DNA from: JAJTDS01 sp964202895
GTDB lineage: Bacteria > Pseudomonadota > Alphaproteobacteria > Rickettsiales > UBA1997
Length of the DNA: 64,000 bases
Direction of reading: 5' to 3'
Assembly (NCBI GenBank): GCA_964202895.1
Contig: CAXNJM010000001.1
Coordinates: forward strand, 310,001-374,000
Position numbers and translations under genes: made by a program. Position 1 is the first letter of the stretch. Each line of letters begins with the position of its first letter. Positions 51,853 to 61,537 of this stretch are shown piece after piece. The notes below the pieces were generated by a model. That model did not search any database. It saw nothing but the letters and a program-made list of their open reading frames with translations, and had not been told where the DNA came from.

Positions 51853-53418
51853 ATGAAAAAACTAAATAAAACTTTTGCTAGATTTTTGCAACAAATCTTA
51901 CTTAGAGCATTAATGACATTGCCCTTAATTAATTATTTCAATATAGAATCTCTAGAGGCAAAAAATATTAAAACCAAACAAAGAAATCATCAAAATGAAA
52001 AAGAAATTGCAAAAGAACAAGCAAAAAATAACCTTCAAAGCAACAATATAAGCAATAAAATATCCTTAGAAGAATATTTAAAACAAATAAACAGCAACAA
52101 TCCGGCAGTAATATCTTATAATCAACAAGAAGAAGCATCGGAATTATTAAAAAACAAAGCAAAACTAATTACTGGTTTTAATGTTTTTAGCTCTGCAAAA
52201 AGCGGTTTTTACCAACAAAATCAAGCAGCACAAATTTTTCGTTACAGCCAATATTATTACCAAAATTATCAAGTTGGAGTTTCTCAAACAAACAATCTTG
52301 GAATCAACAGCAAATTATATTACTCTCTTAATAAAATTAATTACAAAGATTTCAACACCTCGATGTTTCTAAACCCTTCCCTAGCATCATCAAATGTACA
52401 AACTAATCCAATCGCTGAATTATCAATACCTTTATGGCAAAACTTTCTTGGAAAATCAACAAAATCGAATAAAGATGCTATAATTTACAGTCAAGAAAGC
52501 AGTAAATTAAACAATCAAGATTTAATCAATAAAACCAATATTGATGCAGAAAAAACCTACTGGAACCTTGCAATTGCTTGCAGAATTCTTAATATACAAC
52601 AAAATAATCTTAAAAGATCGCAAGCAATTTTTAATTATGTCAACAAAAAATTGGCAATGAATTTAGCAGAAAAAAGCGATATACTACAAGCAAAAGCATC
52701 GGTTGAGCAAGCATTGCTAGAATTAGAGCAAGCGAAAAATAATGAAGAATATTGGATAAATCAATTTAACAAAGCCAGATATGTCTTTGAGAATGAAAAA
52801 ATTGACAATCTACAAGAAATTGACTATAAAGAAATTCAGAAACTCACTCTACCGTTTCAACAACAAGGCAATAGACCAGATACCAAAGTCGCTGAAGCAC
52901 AAATGAAGCTTGCAATCGCTAACAATAAGATTGAAGCAGAGAACTCAAAGCCAAATCTTAGTCTTGACGGATATTATGCACTCAAAGGTTTGCAGGCTGG
53001 CACTAGAACCGCCTTAGATAACTCTTTTATTAATCGTGGGGCAGAAGCTTCGGTGGCGGTTAAATTTTCAATGCCCGTTAATTTTTATAATACAAATAGT
53101 ATAATGAATGGAGCGAATCAATCAATCAATTCTGCAAAAAACTTATATCGCTACCGTTCATTTAGCGAACAAAAAGATTGGCAAGATATTGTTAGAAATT
53201 TTAATAATCTACAAAAAAATTTACAAATTTCTCAAAAAATTGAAAATGCCCAAAAATTGAAAATTGAGAATGAAAGATCCTTATTAGAGCAAGGCAGAAC
53301 AACAACTTATCAGATTTTACTATTTGAACAGGAATATTTCCGCTCACAAATAAAGAGCCTTGAAATCGCTAGACAATTACTCTCTCTAAATGCTGAGGCA
53401 AAATCTTATAAATTTTAG
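51853..53418 (+). CDS. tolC: TolC-family outer membrane channel protein
   Basis: The 521-aa protein fits the OEP/TolC fold: a hydrophobic start (ILLRALMTLPLINYF), then two halves of long amphipathic helices with Gln/Asn/Lys-rich heptads, including DKSDILQAKASVEQALLELEQAKN-like (seen as EKSDILQAKASVEQALLELE) and GRTTTYQILLFEQEYFRSQ near the end. Such trimers form exit ducts for type I secretion or drug efflux. No ABC or membrane fusion protein gene is next to it. It is 9 bp after amiC. Confidence 0.88.
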   Translation: MKKLNKTFARFLQQILLRALMTLPLINYFNIESLEAKNIKTKQRNHQNEKEIAKEQAKNNLQSNNISNKISLEEYLKQINSNNPAVISYNQQEEASELLKNKAKLITGFNVFSSAKSGFYQQNQAAQIFRYSQYYYQNYQVGVSQTNNLGINSKLYYSLNKINYKDFNTSMFLNPSLASSNVQTNPIAELSIPLWQNFLGKSTKSNKDAIIYSQESSKLNNQDLINKTNIDAEKTYWNLAIACRILNIQQNNLKRSQAIFNYVNKKLAMNLAEKSDILQAKASVEQALLELEQAKNNEEYWINQFNKARYVFENEKIDNLQEIDYKEIQKLTLPFQQQGNRPDTKVAEAQMKLAIANNKIEAENSKPNLSLDGYYALKGLQAGTRTALDNSFINRGAEASVAVKFSMPVNFYNTNSIMNGANQSINSAKNLYRYRSFSEQKDWQDIVRNFNNLQKNLQISQKIENAQKLKIENERSLLEQGRTTTYQILLFEQEYFRSQIKSLEIARQLLSLNAEAKSYKF

Positions 53419-53450
53419 ATTAAAAATTATTTTATATCAAAAAATGAATC

Positions 53451-53479
53451 TGTTATCCCAACAACAAAACAAGATAACA
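53451..53479. terminator. Possible hairpin between tolC and the PfkB gene
   Basis: TGTTATC (53451-53457) and GATAACA (53473-53479) can pair around a 15-base loop in the 64-bp gap between convergent genes. The large loop and lack of an adjacent T run make it a weak candidate for a bidirectional terminator. Confidence 0.3.
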
Positions 53480-53482
53480 AAT

Positions 53483-54499
53483 TTAATTTTTGGTATAGTC
53501 TAAATATAAAGCCACTTCTTGAATTTCTTCGTTAGTAAATCGAGCACCGATTTTATTGATAATTTTTTCTGCTATAAAATTACCAAATCTTGCTGAATCT
53601 TGGAGATTACAACCCTTGATTAAACCATAAATAAATCCTGCACAGAATGAATCTCCGGCACCAGTGCAATCAACAGGATTAATTATTTTTTGCGAAGAAA
53701 TTTTAAAATATTCATTTTTGTGAAATATCATCACCCCCTCACCCGCAAGAGTAATTACAAAAATTTTATCAAAAAACTTAGCACAAAATTTGGCAATTAA
53801 TTCAGGATTAAATTCTTCTAGTTGCAGTAAAGAGTTGATTTCAAACTGATTAGCAAACAAAATATCTATATCTAGATTTATTAGATCAAGAAAATCTTGA
53901 CGATGCCTATCAACACAAAATGAATCAGACAAAGAGAATATGATTTTATTTTGAAAATATTTTGCCTTATCAATTGCTGATTTTATGGTATTAATTGAAC
54001 TTTCAGTGTCCCATAGATATCCTTCAATATAAAAATAAGCAGAATCTTGAAAAAAATTATCATTAATTTTTAAATTAGCAATTTTAGAAGATGCCCCGAG
54101 ATAAGTTAACATTGTTCTCTCTCCATCTTCTTTACTGACTAAAATAATTGAGTGAGCGGTGGGTTGACTATTATCTTGAATATTAAAAAATTGACAACCT
54201 AAATTAGTTATTGAATTAGTAAATTGTAGACCAAAATCATCATTAGCAACATTGCCAATAAATTTACTATTAACTCTTAATTGCGATAATATCGCCATAC
54301 TATTACAGGCAGAACCTCCTGCAATCTGCAATACATTAGATAGATCTATTTTTTTAATAATATTTTGTGAAGTTGCTGAATCAACTAGCTTCATTGAGCC
54401 TTTATCAAGAAAATTATCATGCAGAAAACTATCGTCGACCTTAATAATAATATCTATAATTGCATTACCAATAGCGGTAACTGATGTATGTTTTAACAT
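53483..54499 (-). CDS. PfkB-family (adenosine-type) kinase
   Basis: The 338-aa ribokinase-fold enzyme has the N-terminal AIGNAIIDIIIKVDD, the GGSACNSMAILSQL motif, a small-domain region ending DGERTMLTYLGAS, and the catalytic DCTGAGDSFCAGFIYGL, where Asp is the base. The GERTMLTYLGA and GGSACNS segments are close to bacterial adenosine kinase-like sugar kinases. With AhcY nearby, adenosine salvage to AMP is a sensible but unproven role. It is 16 bp downstream of proB on the same strand. Confidence 0.85.
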   Translation of the reverse strand: MLKHTSVTAIGNAIIDIIIKVDDSFLHDNFLDKGSMKLVDSATSQNIIKKIDLSNVLQIAGGSACNSMAILSQLRVNSKFIGNVANDDFGLQFTNSITNLGCQFFNIQDNSQPTAHSIILVSKEDGERTMLTYLGASSKIANLKINDNFFQDSAYFYIEGYLWDTESSINTIKSAIDKAKYFQNKIIFSLSDSFCVDRHRQDFLDLINLDIDILFANQFEINSLLQLEEFNPELIAKFCAKFFDKIFVITLAGEGVMIFHKNEYFKISSQKIINPVDCTGAGDSFCAGFIYGLIKGCNLQDSARFGNFIAEKIINKIGARFTNEEIQEVALYLDYTKN

Positions 54500-54515
54500 T
54501 TTGAAAAAGATTTGA

Positions 54516-55694
54516 TTAAAAAATAATTAAATATTCAAGATTTACCACCTCAACCTTCACATCTTCGCCTAATATTTCTTTAACTTGAGCAGTTTTTTTC
54601 TCTAAAACCTTCAACAAATCGGAAGAATTATAATTTGCAATACCATTGCCGACATGATGATTATTTTGATCTTTAATAAATATCACCTCACCTACATCAA
54701 AATTACCATCAACAGCAACCACCCCAACAGGAAGAAGGCTATTTTTTTTTGTAATTAATGCCTGATGAGCGCAATCGTTGATTACCACCCCTCCTTTAGC
54801 ATTAATAACGCCTGATAACCAATTTTTTTTAGTTTTACTAATTTTTTTAGATTTGCTTCGCTTGGCAATAATTTTATTTTTACAATTTTTTGCTTTGAAT
54901 ATTGTAAAATTCTTATCGCCATAATTTTTAAAAAACAAACTAGATAAGGAATTATTAACTGTACCATCAGTTATAATAACATCACAACCGCTAGCATTAG
55001 CCATTTTAGCAGCATCAATTTTTGTTTTCATTCCACCCGTTCCAACCGATGAATCGCTACCATCCGCCATTTCTTCGATTGTATTATCAATATTTTCAAC
55101 AATTCTCAATAATTTAGCATCTTTATATTTTCTTGGATTTTTATTATAAAGACCATCAATATCTGAAAATAATATTAATAAATTAGCCTCCGCCATCTGA
55201 GAAACCCTTGAAGCAAGACGATCATTGTCGCCGATTTTGATTTCTGCAATTGCCACTGAATCATTTTCGTTGATAATAGGGATAATTGCATTTTTAAGCA
55301 ATGTTTCGATAGTGTTAGAAGCATTATTATAGCTTTGTCTTGAATTGCAATCATTGGCTGTAAGAAGTATTTGAGCAACGGTAAGATTTTTTTTAGCAAA
55401 AATATCATGATAATAACTCATCAATTTAATTTGCCCAATAGCCGCAGAAGCTTGTTTTTGAGGAAGAGAAAGCTTGGCATTATCTTGACCACTAGCATTA
55501 ATCAAGTTGCTTTTTCCTAGAGCAACAGCACCAGAAGTTACGATTATTACTTCTATATTATTATTAATTAATTGACGAACATCTTCTGCAAAAGTTTCTA
55601 ACCAATCTAAATGAAATTTATTTGCTGTAATTAATATGGAGGAGCCAATTTTTATTACTATACGGCGATAGTTTTGCAACTCTATATTTAGCAT
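54516..55694 (-). CDS. proB: Glutamate 5-kinase
   Basis: ProB (392 aa) phosphorylates glutamate as the first step to proline. The amino-acid kinase domain shows VIKIGSSILI, VTSGAVALGKSNLI, PIINENDSVAIAEIKIGDNDRLASRVSQM (in parts) and GTGGMKTKIDAAKMA. A C-terminal PUA domain starts near residue 295 (GGVVINDCAHQALI). proA is not in the window. It is followed by the kinase gene and preceded, after 40 bp, by fabH on the same strand. Confidence 0.95.
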   Translation of the reverse strand: MLNIELQNYRRIVIKIGSSILITANKFHLDWLETFAEDVRQLINNNIEVIIVTSGAVALGKSNLINASGQDNAKLSLPQKQASAAIGQIKLMSYYHDIFAKKNLTVAQILLTANDCNSRQSYNNASNTIETLLKNAIIPIINENDSVAIAEIKIGDNDRLASRVSQMAEANLLILFSDIDGLYNKNPRKYKDAKLLRIVENIDNTIEEMADGSDSSVGTGGMKTKIDAAKMANASGCDVIITDGTVNNSLSSLFFKNYGDKNFTIFKAKNCKNKIIAKRSKSKKISKTKKNWLSGVINAKGGVVINDCAHQALITKKNSLLPVGVVAVDGNFDVGEVIFIKDQNNHHVGNGIANYNSSDLLKVLEKKTAQVKEILGEDVKVEVVNLEYLIIF

Positions 55695-55734
55695 AATTGC
55701 ATTCTCTATTTAATTATAAAAATAAATTGCAAAA

Positions 55735-56703
55735 TTACCATTTTAGCAATGTTGAACCCCAAGTTAAGCCACCGCCCAATGCTTCCAACACTATTATGTC
55801 GCCACTTTTTATTCTTTTATTGCGATGAGCAAAATCAAATGCCAAAGGGATTGAGGCAGCAGAAGTATTGGCATGCTTAGATAAAGTAATTATCACTTTA
55901 TCTTCAGTTAAATTTAATTTTTGCATTACTGCATTGAGAATTCTTATATTTGCTTGATGCGGTATCAATAAATCAATGTCTGAAGTTTTTAGATTTGCTT
56001 GCTCAAGAACTGAAAACACTGATTTAGACATTTTTTCAACCGCATGTTTAAAGACCTCTTTACCAGCCATTTCAATAAAACCAATTTGTTGATTTTTTGA
56101 TGCACCACCGCTAGTTTTTAAAATATCGTTAAATCTACCATCAGAATTTAGGTTGGTAGCAATAATTCCAGAATCATCACCGCTAAGATTAGCCTCTAAC
56201 AATAAAGCACCAGCACCATCGCCAAATAAAATACAGCTATTTCTATCTTTCCAATCAACGATTCTTGAAAGAGTTTCTGAGCCTATAACTAAAGCATTCT
56301 TAACTTGACCTGTTTTTATAAAATTATTTGCAATCGATAAAGCATAAACAAAGCCCGAACAAACCGCTTGAACATCAAAAGCAAAAGCATTAACCGCTTT
56401 AATTTTTTCTTGCACAATGGTTGCAGTTGCAGGAAAGGTAAGATCTGGAGTGGTGGTTGCGACTATTATCATTTCAATATCCGCAGGATTAAAATCAATA
56501 TATTCAAGAGCATTAATTGAGGCTTTAGCAGCAAGATCTGAAGTTAATTGATTTTTTGAAGCAATGTGTCTTTGCTCTATTCCTGTTCTTTCAATAATCC
56601 ATTGATTTGTAGTGTCGATAGATTTTTCTAAATCGTAATTGGTAATAATTTGCTCTGGCAAAAAAGAGCCACTGGATATTACCTTACTTTTTATTAGATT
56701 CAT
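55735..56703 (-). CDS. fabH: Beta-ketoacyl-ACP synthase III
   Basis: FabH (322 aa) starts fatty-acid synthesis by condensing acetyl-CoA with malonyl-ACP. The triad is visible: Cys in FDVQAVCSGFVYAL (about 113), His in LIPHQANIRI (about 249), and Asn in SKHANTSAASIP (about 279). The glycine-rich end LGGGLTWGSTLLKW is canonical. It follows plsX by 3 bp, and rpmF-plsX-fabH is one of the most conserved bacterial orders. Confidence 0.96.
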   Translation of the reverse strand: MNLIKSKVISSGSFLPEQIITNYDLEKSIDTTNQWIIERTGIEQRHIASKNQLTSDLAAKASINALEYIDFNPADIEMIIVATTTPDLTFPATATIVQEKIKAVNAFAFDVQAVCSGFVYALSIANNFIKTGQVKNALVIGSETLSRIVDWKDRNSCILFGDGAGALLLEANLSGDDSGIIATNLNSDGRFNDILKTSGGASKNQQIGFIEMAGKEVFKHAVEKMSKSVFSVLEQANLKTSDIDLLIPHQANIRILNAVMQKLNLTEDKVIITLSKHANTSAASIPLAFDFAHRNKRIKSGDIIVLEALGGGLTWGSTLLKW

Positions 56704-56706
56704 AAA

Positions 56707-57759
56707 TTAAGTTGAGCTTTGTTCGTTATTATCTTTATCAGACCTAGGAAAATCGATTAATTCTTCGGTTATTTTTTGATTAATTTGATTATCAACCAAA
56801 GATATTGCAACCTTAATTGCATTAGCAAAACCAATTGCATCGGTGCTACCGTGACTCTTTACAACAACACCGTTCAGACCTATCAACATTGCTCCATTAT
56901 GCATTCTAGGGTCCATAATTTTAGTTGCCTCTTTAATTGAGTAGCCAGAAAACAAGTATCCTATTTTTGATAAAGTTGAACTCATAAAGCCTTGCTTTAT
57001 AAAACCAGATATCATTTTTGCGGTTCCTTCGATTGCTTTTAATGCTATATTTCCTGAGAAGCCATCAGTTACAACGATATCAACAGTTCCCTTAGTTATG
57101 TCATCGCCTTCAACATAACCATAAAAATTATCTTTAAGATGACTTTCTTTTAGCATTTGAAATACTTCTCTAACTTTGTCGTTTCCCTTCATTTCTTCAG
57201 AACCAACATTTAAAATGCCAATTTTGGGATTAGAAATTTTATGAACCACTCTTGCGAAAGCATAACCCATAACTGCAAATTGATATAAAACCTCTGCGGA
57301 GCAATCAATATTAGCACCCATATCAAGTAATACAGTACTGCGGTTTTTTTGATTGGGAATTGAAGTTATAATGGCCGGCCTATCAATTGCTGGCAAGGGC
57401 CTTAAAAAAACTTTTGACATTGCCATTAAGGCTCCAGTATTTCCTGCGGAAACCGCTACTGAAGCTTCTTGATTTTTTACAGCATCAATTGCTAGTCTCA
57501 TACTGGAATTCACCCCGCGACGAAGAGCAACAGAAGGCTTTTCGTCGGCAGAAATGAATTCGTCGGTATGGATTATTTTGCTTCTTGCTCTTAAGTTGGG
57601 ACAGCGAAAAACTATTGGACTAATTTTCGTAGCATCACCAAATAACAAAAACTCGCTACGAGCTATTGCAGATGCGATTTGTTCTGCCCCCTCAATAACA
57701 ATTTGCGGTGCACGATCACCGCCCATGCAATCAAGAGCAACGACTACTTTATTTAACAC
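56707..57759 (-). CDS. plsX: Acyl-ACP:phosphate acyltransferase
   Basis: PlsX (350 aa) makes acyl phosphate for glycerol-3-phosphate acylation. The start VVALDCMGGDRAPQIVIEGA, the SVAVSAGNTGALMAMSKVFL region, LNVGSEEMKGND, and DGFSGNIALKAIEGTAKMI are family signatures. A short polar tail (PRSDKDNNEQSST) extends past the core. It is placed between rpmF (39 bp upstream) and fabH. Confidence 0.95.
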   Translation of the reverse strand: MLNKVVVALDCMGGDRAPQIVIEGAEQIASAIARSEFLLFGDATKISPIVFRCPNLRARSKIIHTDEFISADEKPSVALRRGVNSSMRLAIDAVKNQEASVAVSAGNTGALMAMSKVFLRPLPAIDRPAIITSIPNQKNRSTVLLDMGANIDCSAEVLYQFAVMGYAFARVVHKISNPKIGILNVGSEEMKGNDKVREVFQMLKESHLKDNFYGYVEGDDITKGTVDIVVTDGFSGNIALKAIEGTAKMISGFIKQGFMSSTLSKIGYLFSGYSIKEATKIMDPRMHNGAMLIGLNGVVVKSHGSTDAIGFANAIKVAISLVDNQINQKITEELIDFPRSDKDNNEQSST

Positions 57760-57798
57760 CAGAAATTAGGTTATTTCTTAATATTTAGAAAATTGCAA

Positions 57799-58011
57799 TT
57801 AAGCAACTTCTTGATTGTTCAACTTTTCAGGCTTATCAGCAATGATTTTTTTGCCATTATAAGTGCCATCTGATGAGATATGATGAGCCAAGCGATATTC
57901 ACCGGTTTCTTTATCAACTACAATATTTGGAATATTGAAAGAGTAAGATCCATTACTTCCTCTTCTCATATTTCTTCTTGATTTCGATTTTTTTCTTTTA
58001 GGAACAGCCAT
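57799..58011 (-). CDS. rpmF: 50S ribosomal protein L32
   Basis: L32 (70 aa) begins MAVPKRKKSKSRRNMRRGSN, the basic rRNA-binding end, and has the alphaproteobacterial middle part with LAHHISSDGTYNGKKII. The Cys4 zinc motif found in some bacteria is absent, as is usual in this class. It leads the rpmF-plsX-fabH run and is divergent from the bamE-like gene across 117 bp. Confidence 0.96.
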   Translation of the reverse strand: MAVPKRKKSKSRRNMRRGSNGSYSFNIPNIVVDKETGEYRLAHHISSDGTYNGKKIIADKPEKLNNQEVA

Positions 58012-58128
58012 TTTTAAGCCTCTTTTTAATTTATATTATTATTAAATGTTGTAAAAACTATTTGCAAAAAACAAAGATTAAGTAAGATAAAACTTATTCT
58101 TCAGTAAATCAATAAAAAATTAAACAAA

Positions 58129-58599
58129 ATGCATTTTTTCATAAATTTATATCAAAAAAACAAATTAACAATTAATTTTAACAAATTATTTTTATTAATT
58201 TTAATCTGCCTTAATTGCTGTGCAAAAATTGAAAATAGAGGCTATAACTTTGATTTATCAAATTATAAAACCCTACAAACTGACATTAGCAACAAGGAAA
58301 GAACCGTTATGGAGATGGGATTACCCAGCTTTTCTTATAATTATGAAGAAAAAGAAAGTTGGTTTTATTATAGCTTTACAACAAAAAATTATCTTTTTTT
58401 GAAACCAAAAATTATCAATCAAAAAATCTTAGCAATTGATTTTAATCAAGAAGGCTTTATTACTAATATTCAAGATTTTGAAAATAAAAATAACAAAACT
58501 TTTAAACCAATAAAAACAACAACTGAAATTCAAAAAATTAAAGAAGATAATTGGTTAAAAGATCTATTTAGCAACATAGGTAGAGTAAGGCCTATTTAA
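58129..58599 (+). CDS. bamE: BamE/SmpA-like outer membrane assembly lipoprotein
   Basis: The 156-aa protein has a hydrophobic leader (LFLLILICLNCC) with a likely lipobox Cys at about residue 30, then the BamE pattern: RTVMEMGLPSFSY (the usual helix plus GxPs), ESWFYYSF, and ILAIDFNQEGFITNIQDF. BamE stabilises the BamACD machine that inserts beta-barrel proteins. Leftward extension before the lipobox is longer than usual, and later Met starts do not exist before it. Divergent from rpmF, which is a common alphaproteobacterial arrangement. Confidence 0.82.
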   Translation: MHFFINLYQKNKLTINFNKLFLLILICLNCCAKIENRGYNFDLSNYKTLQTDISNKERTVMEMGLPSFSYNYEEKESWFYYSFTTKNYLFLKPKIINQKILAIDFNQEGFITNIQDFENKNNKTFKPIKTTTEIQKIKEDNWLKDLFSNIGRVRPI

Positions 58600-58639
58600 T
58601 TAACAAATACCATCTTAATAAATTACATACAGTTAAACT

Positions 58640-60475
58640 ATGATAAAAACACTAAACCATATTCGCAACTTTTCTATTGTTGCTCACATTGATCATGGCA
58701 AATCAACCTTGTCTGATCGCTTAATACAAGAATGCGGAGCAGTTGAAGAAAGAGATATGACTAATCAAATGCTTGATTCAATGGATATTGAAAAAGAAAG
58801 AGGAATCACAATCAAAGCACAAACTGTTAGGCTTCAATATAAGGCGGAAGACGGAAATTTATACATTTTAAATTTAATGGACACTCCCGGACATGTTGAT
58901 TTTGCTTATGAAGTAAGTCGTTGTTTGGCAGCTTGTGAAGGCTCAATTCTTGTTGTCGACTCAACACAAGGAGTTGAAGCACAAACTCTTGCAAATGTTT
59001 ATCAAGCGATGGATAATAATCATGAAATATTTCCCGTTCTCAATAAAATCGATCTTCCTGCTTCTGACCCTGATAAAGTAAAAAAACAAATCGAAGATGT
59101 AATCGGTATTGACACTAGCGATGCAGTATTAGTGTCGGCAAAAACAGGAGTTGGCATCAAGCAAGTATTAGAAACTGTTGTTAAAAAACTACCCTGCCCC
59201 AAAGGAAACCCAGAAGGTGAATTTAAAGCCCTTTTAATTGATAGTTGGTATGACCCTTATCTAGGAGTAATAGTATTAGCAAGAATGATTGATGGCACTC
59301 TTAAAAAGGGGCAAAAAATTAAAATGCTTGCCACTAATTCGGTTTATCAAGTTGACTCTGTGGGGTTCTTTACTCCAAAAAAAGTTTTTTGTGAAGAATT
59401 GAAAGCTGGAGAAGTTGGTTTTATCAATGCCCAAATTAAACAAGTTGCAGATTGTAGAGTCGGAGATACCATTGTTTTAAATAGCAATGAAAATGCTATT
59501 CCTTTTGCTGGCTTTAAACAAAATAAACCTGTAGTATTCTGCGGAATCTACCCAATCGATGCATCTGATTTTGAAAAATTTCGCGATGCACTAGGAAAGC
59601 TTCATCTGAACGATGCGAGTTTTGAATTTGAGCCTGAAGTTTCTACAGCTTTGGGTTATGGCTTTCGCTGTGGTTTCCTAGGGTTATTACATCTTGAAAT
59701 TATTCAAGAAAGATTAGAAAGAGAATTTGACCTCGATTTAATAACTACCGCACCTTCAGTTATATATCGCATTCACTTGATGAAGGCAAGAAACTTAAGC
59801 GAAGAAGAAAAAGAAGAATCGATAATGCTCGTTCATTCACCAGCAGATATGCCAGAGCCTAATCATATTGACTTTATGGAGGAGCCTTGGATTATCGCCA
59901 CCATAATGACTCCCGATGAATATCTTGGAGCAGTGCTTGATTTATGCACCCAAAAAAGAGGAATGCAAAAAGATCTCTCTTATGTTGGCGATAGAGCAAT
60001 GGTAATATATCGATTACCGCTCAATGAAATTGTTTACGATTTCTACGACCGCTTAAAATCTTGCTCACGAGGCTATGCTAGTTTTGATTGGCAAATGGAT
60101 GGTTATGAAAAAAGCGATTTAGTAAAATTAGCAATTCTTGTTAATGCCGAGCCAGTTGATGCCTTATCAATAATAGTACATAAAACTAGAGCAGAAGGTA
60201 GAGGAAGGGCACTTTGTAAAAAATTAAAAGAATTAATTCCGAAACAAATGTTTGCTATTGCTATTCAAGCAACAATTGGTGGCAAGATTATCGCCAGAGA
60301 AACAGTTTCAGCAATGCGAAAAGATGTTACCGCCAAATGTTATGGTGGCGATATCACTAGAAAAAGAAAGCTTCTTGATAAGCAGAAAAAAGGTAAGAAA
60401 AAAATGCGAGAATTTGGCAATGTTGAAATTCCACAATCTGCCTTCCTTGCCGCCCTTAGACTTGACGATGAATAG
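58640..60475 (+). CDS. lepA: Elongation factor 4 (LepA)
   Basis: LepA/EF4 (611 aa) is a translational GTPase that acts on stalled or back-translocating ribosomes. The G domain starts RNFSIVAHIDHGKSTLSDRL (G1), then RGITIKAQ (G2), DTPGHVDFAYE (G3), NKIDLP (G4) and SAKTGVGI (G5). EF-G-like domains follow, with GYGFRCGFLGLLHLEI and the unique C-terminal domain ending GNVEIPQSAFLAALRLDDE. Full length, no abnormality. dam follows 9 bp after the stop. Confidence 0.97.
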   Translation: MIKTLNHIRNFSIVAHIDHGKSTLSDRLIQECGAVEERDMTNQMLDSMDIEKERGITIKAQTVRLQYKAEDGNLYILNLMDTPGHVDFAYEVSRCLAACEGSILVVDSTQGVEAQTLANVYQAMDNNHEIFPVLNKIDLPASDPDKVKKQIEDVIGIDTSDAVLVSAKTGVGIKQVLETVVKKLPCPKGNPEGEFKALLIDSWYDPYLGVIVLARMIDGTLKKGQKIKMLATNSVYQVDSVGFFTPKKVFCEELKAGEVGFINAQIKQVADCRVGDTIVLNSNENAIPFAGFKQNKPVVFCGIYPIDASDFEKFRDALGKLHLNDASFEFEPEVSTALGYGFRCGFLGLLHLEIIQERLEREFDLDLITTAPSVIYRIHLMKARNLSEEEKEESIMLVHSPADMPEPNHIDFMEEPWIIATIMTPDEYLGAVLDLCTQKRGMQKDLSYVGDRAMVIYRLPLNEIVYDFYDRLKSCSRGYASFDWQMDGYEKSDLVKLAILVNAEPVDALSIIVHKTRAEGRGRALCKKLKELIPKQMFAIAIQATIGGKIIARETVSAMRKDVTAKCYGGDITRKRKLLDKQKKGKKKMREFGNVEIPQSAFLAALRLDDE

Positions 60476-60484
60476 ACACTAAAC

Positions 60485-61360
60485 ATGACAAAGCCTTTTA
60501 TTAAATGGGTCGGAGGGAAATCTTCCGCAATAACAGCAATTAGTGAATTTTATCCCGATAATATTGCATCTATTAAAAATTATTGCGAACCATTTATTGG
60601 AGGCGGAGCAATGTTTTTTCATCTCGCTTCATTATATAAATTTGAAAAAATAATTATTAATGATATCTCGCCATACCTAATAAAAACTTATATTGCCGTA
60701 AGAGATAACTTAGAAAATTTAATTAAAATATTGAGTTCTTATGAAAAAAATTACTTAGATTTAGAAATAAAAGAAAAGGAAAAGATTTTTTATCAATTCC
60801 GCGATAAATTTAATAATAGCGATTATTATGAAGAAATTGAATTGGCGGCTATCTTTATTTTTCTTAACAAAACATGCTTTAATGGCTTATTTCGACTTAA
60901 TTCAAAAGGAAAATTAAATTCACCATTTGGTTTTAATAAAAAACCTTCTTTTTATAACCATAAGAACATCTGTCAAGCATCCTTAATGTTGCAGAGAGCA
61001 GATATTTTATGCCAAGATTTTTATTCGCTAAAAGATGATATTAAAAATGATTTCTTTATATATCTAGACCCTCCATATCGTCCAATTAGCAAAACATCAA
61101 GCTTTAATGGTTATTTTGGCAATAATTTTAACGACGAACAGCAAAAACAATTAAAAGATTTTGCTGTAGATATTTCATCGAATAATAAAGTTCTTATTTC
61201 CAATTCAGACGATGGAAGCGATTTCTTCGATAAGCTGTATGATGGCTTTACAATCAATAAAATCCAGGTTTCAAGAATGATTAATAGCAATGCTAATCTT
61301 CGCGGAAAAATCAACGAATTATTGATTTCAAACTATAATAAATTTTTATACAATAAATAA
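60485..61360 (+). CDS. dam: DNA adenine methylase, Dam/DpnIIA type
   Basis: The 291-aa enzyme has the alpha-group order: motif X KPFIKWVGGKSSAI (3-16), motif I EPFIGGGAMFFHL (about 36-48), a target-recognition region, then motif IV DPPY in YLDPPYRPISKTSSFNGYF (about 195-213). The IV region is closest to M.DpnIIA and Dam enzymes, which methylate A in GATC, so GATC is the probable target. No endonuclease gene is adjacent, so it seems to be a solitary methylase. It lies 9 bp after lepA, and its gene ends at a strong terminator and the second repeat cluster. Confidence 0.9.
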   Translation: MTKPFIKWVGGKSSAITAISEFYPDNIASIKNYCEPFIGGGAMFFHLASLYKFEKIIINDISPYLIKTYIAVRDNLENLIKILSSYEKNYLDLEIKEKEKIFYQFRDKFNNSDYYEEIELAAIFIFLNKTCFNGLFRLNSKGKLNSPFGFNKKPSFYNHKNICQASLMLQRADILCQDFYSLKDDIKNDFFIYLDPPYRPISKTSSFNGYFGNNFNDEQQKQLKDFAVDISSNNKVLISNSDDGSDFFDKLYDGFTINKIQVSRMINSNANLRGKINELLISNYNKFLYNK

Positions 61361-61423
61361 ACCTCCCCTCGAGGGAACAGTGTTATTTTAGGTTGGGTTG
61401 CTATTTATTTTTTCTTAAATTAC

Positions 61424-61458
61424 GGCAACAAGGGGTTTTAGACCCTTGTTGCCTTTTT
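61424..61458 (+). terminator. Intrinsic terminator after dam
   Basis: GGCAACAAGGG (61424-61434) pairs perfectly with CCCTTGTTGCC (61443-61453) around an 8-base loop, and TTTTT follows at once. It is the strongest intrinsic terminator in the window and would end the lepA-dam transcript. Confidence 0.85.
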
Positions 61459-61537
61459 ACTTTGGGGGATGAAGAAGAATCGAATGCAAATCTTCATCCT
61501 CGCGAGGGCTTCCCTTCTTTGTCATCTCGACCTCTGC

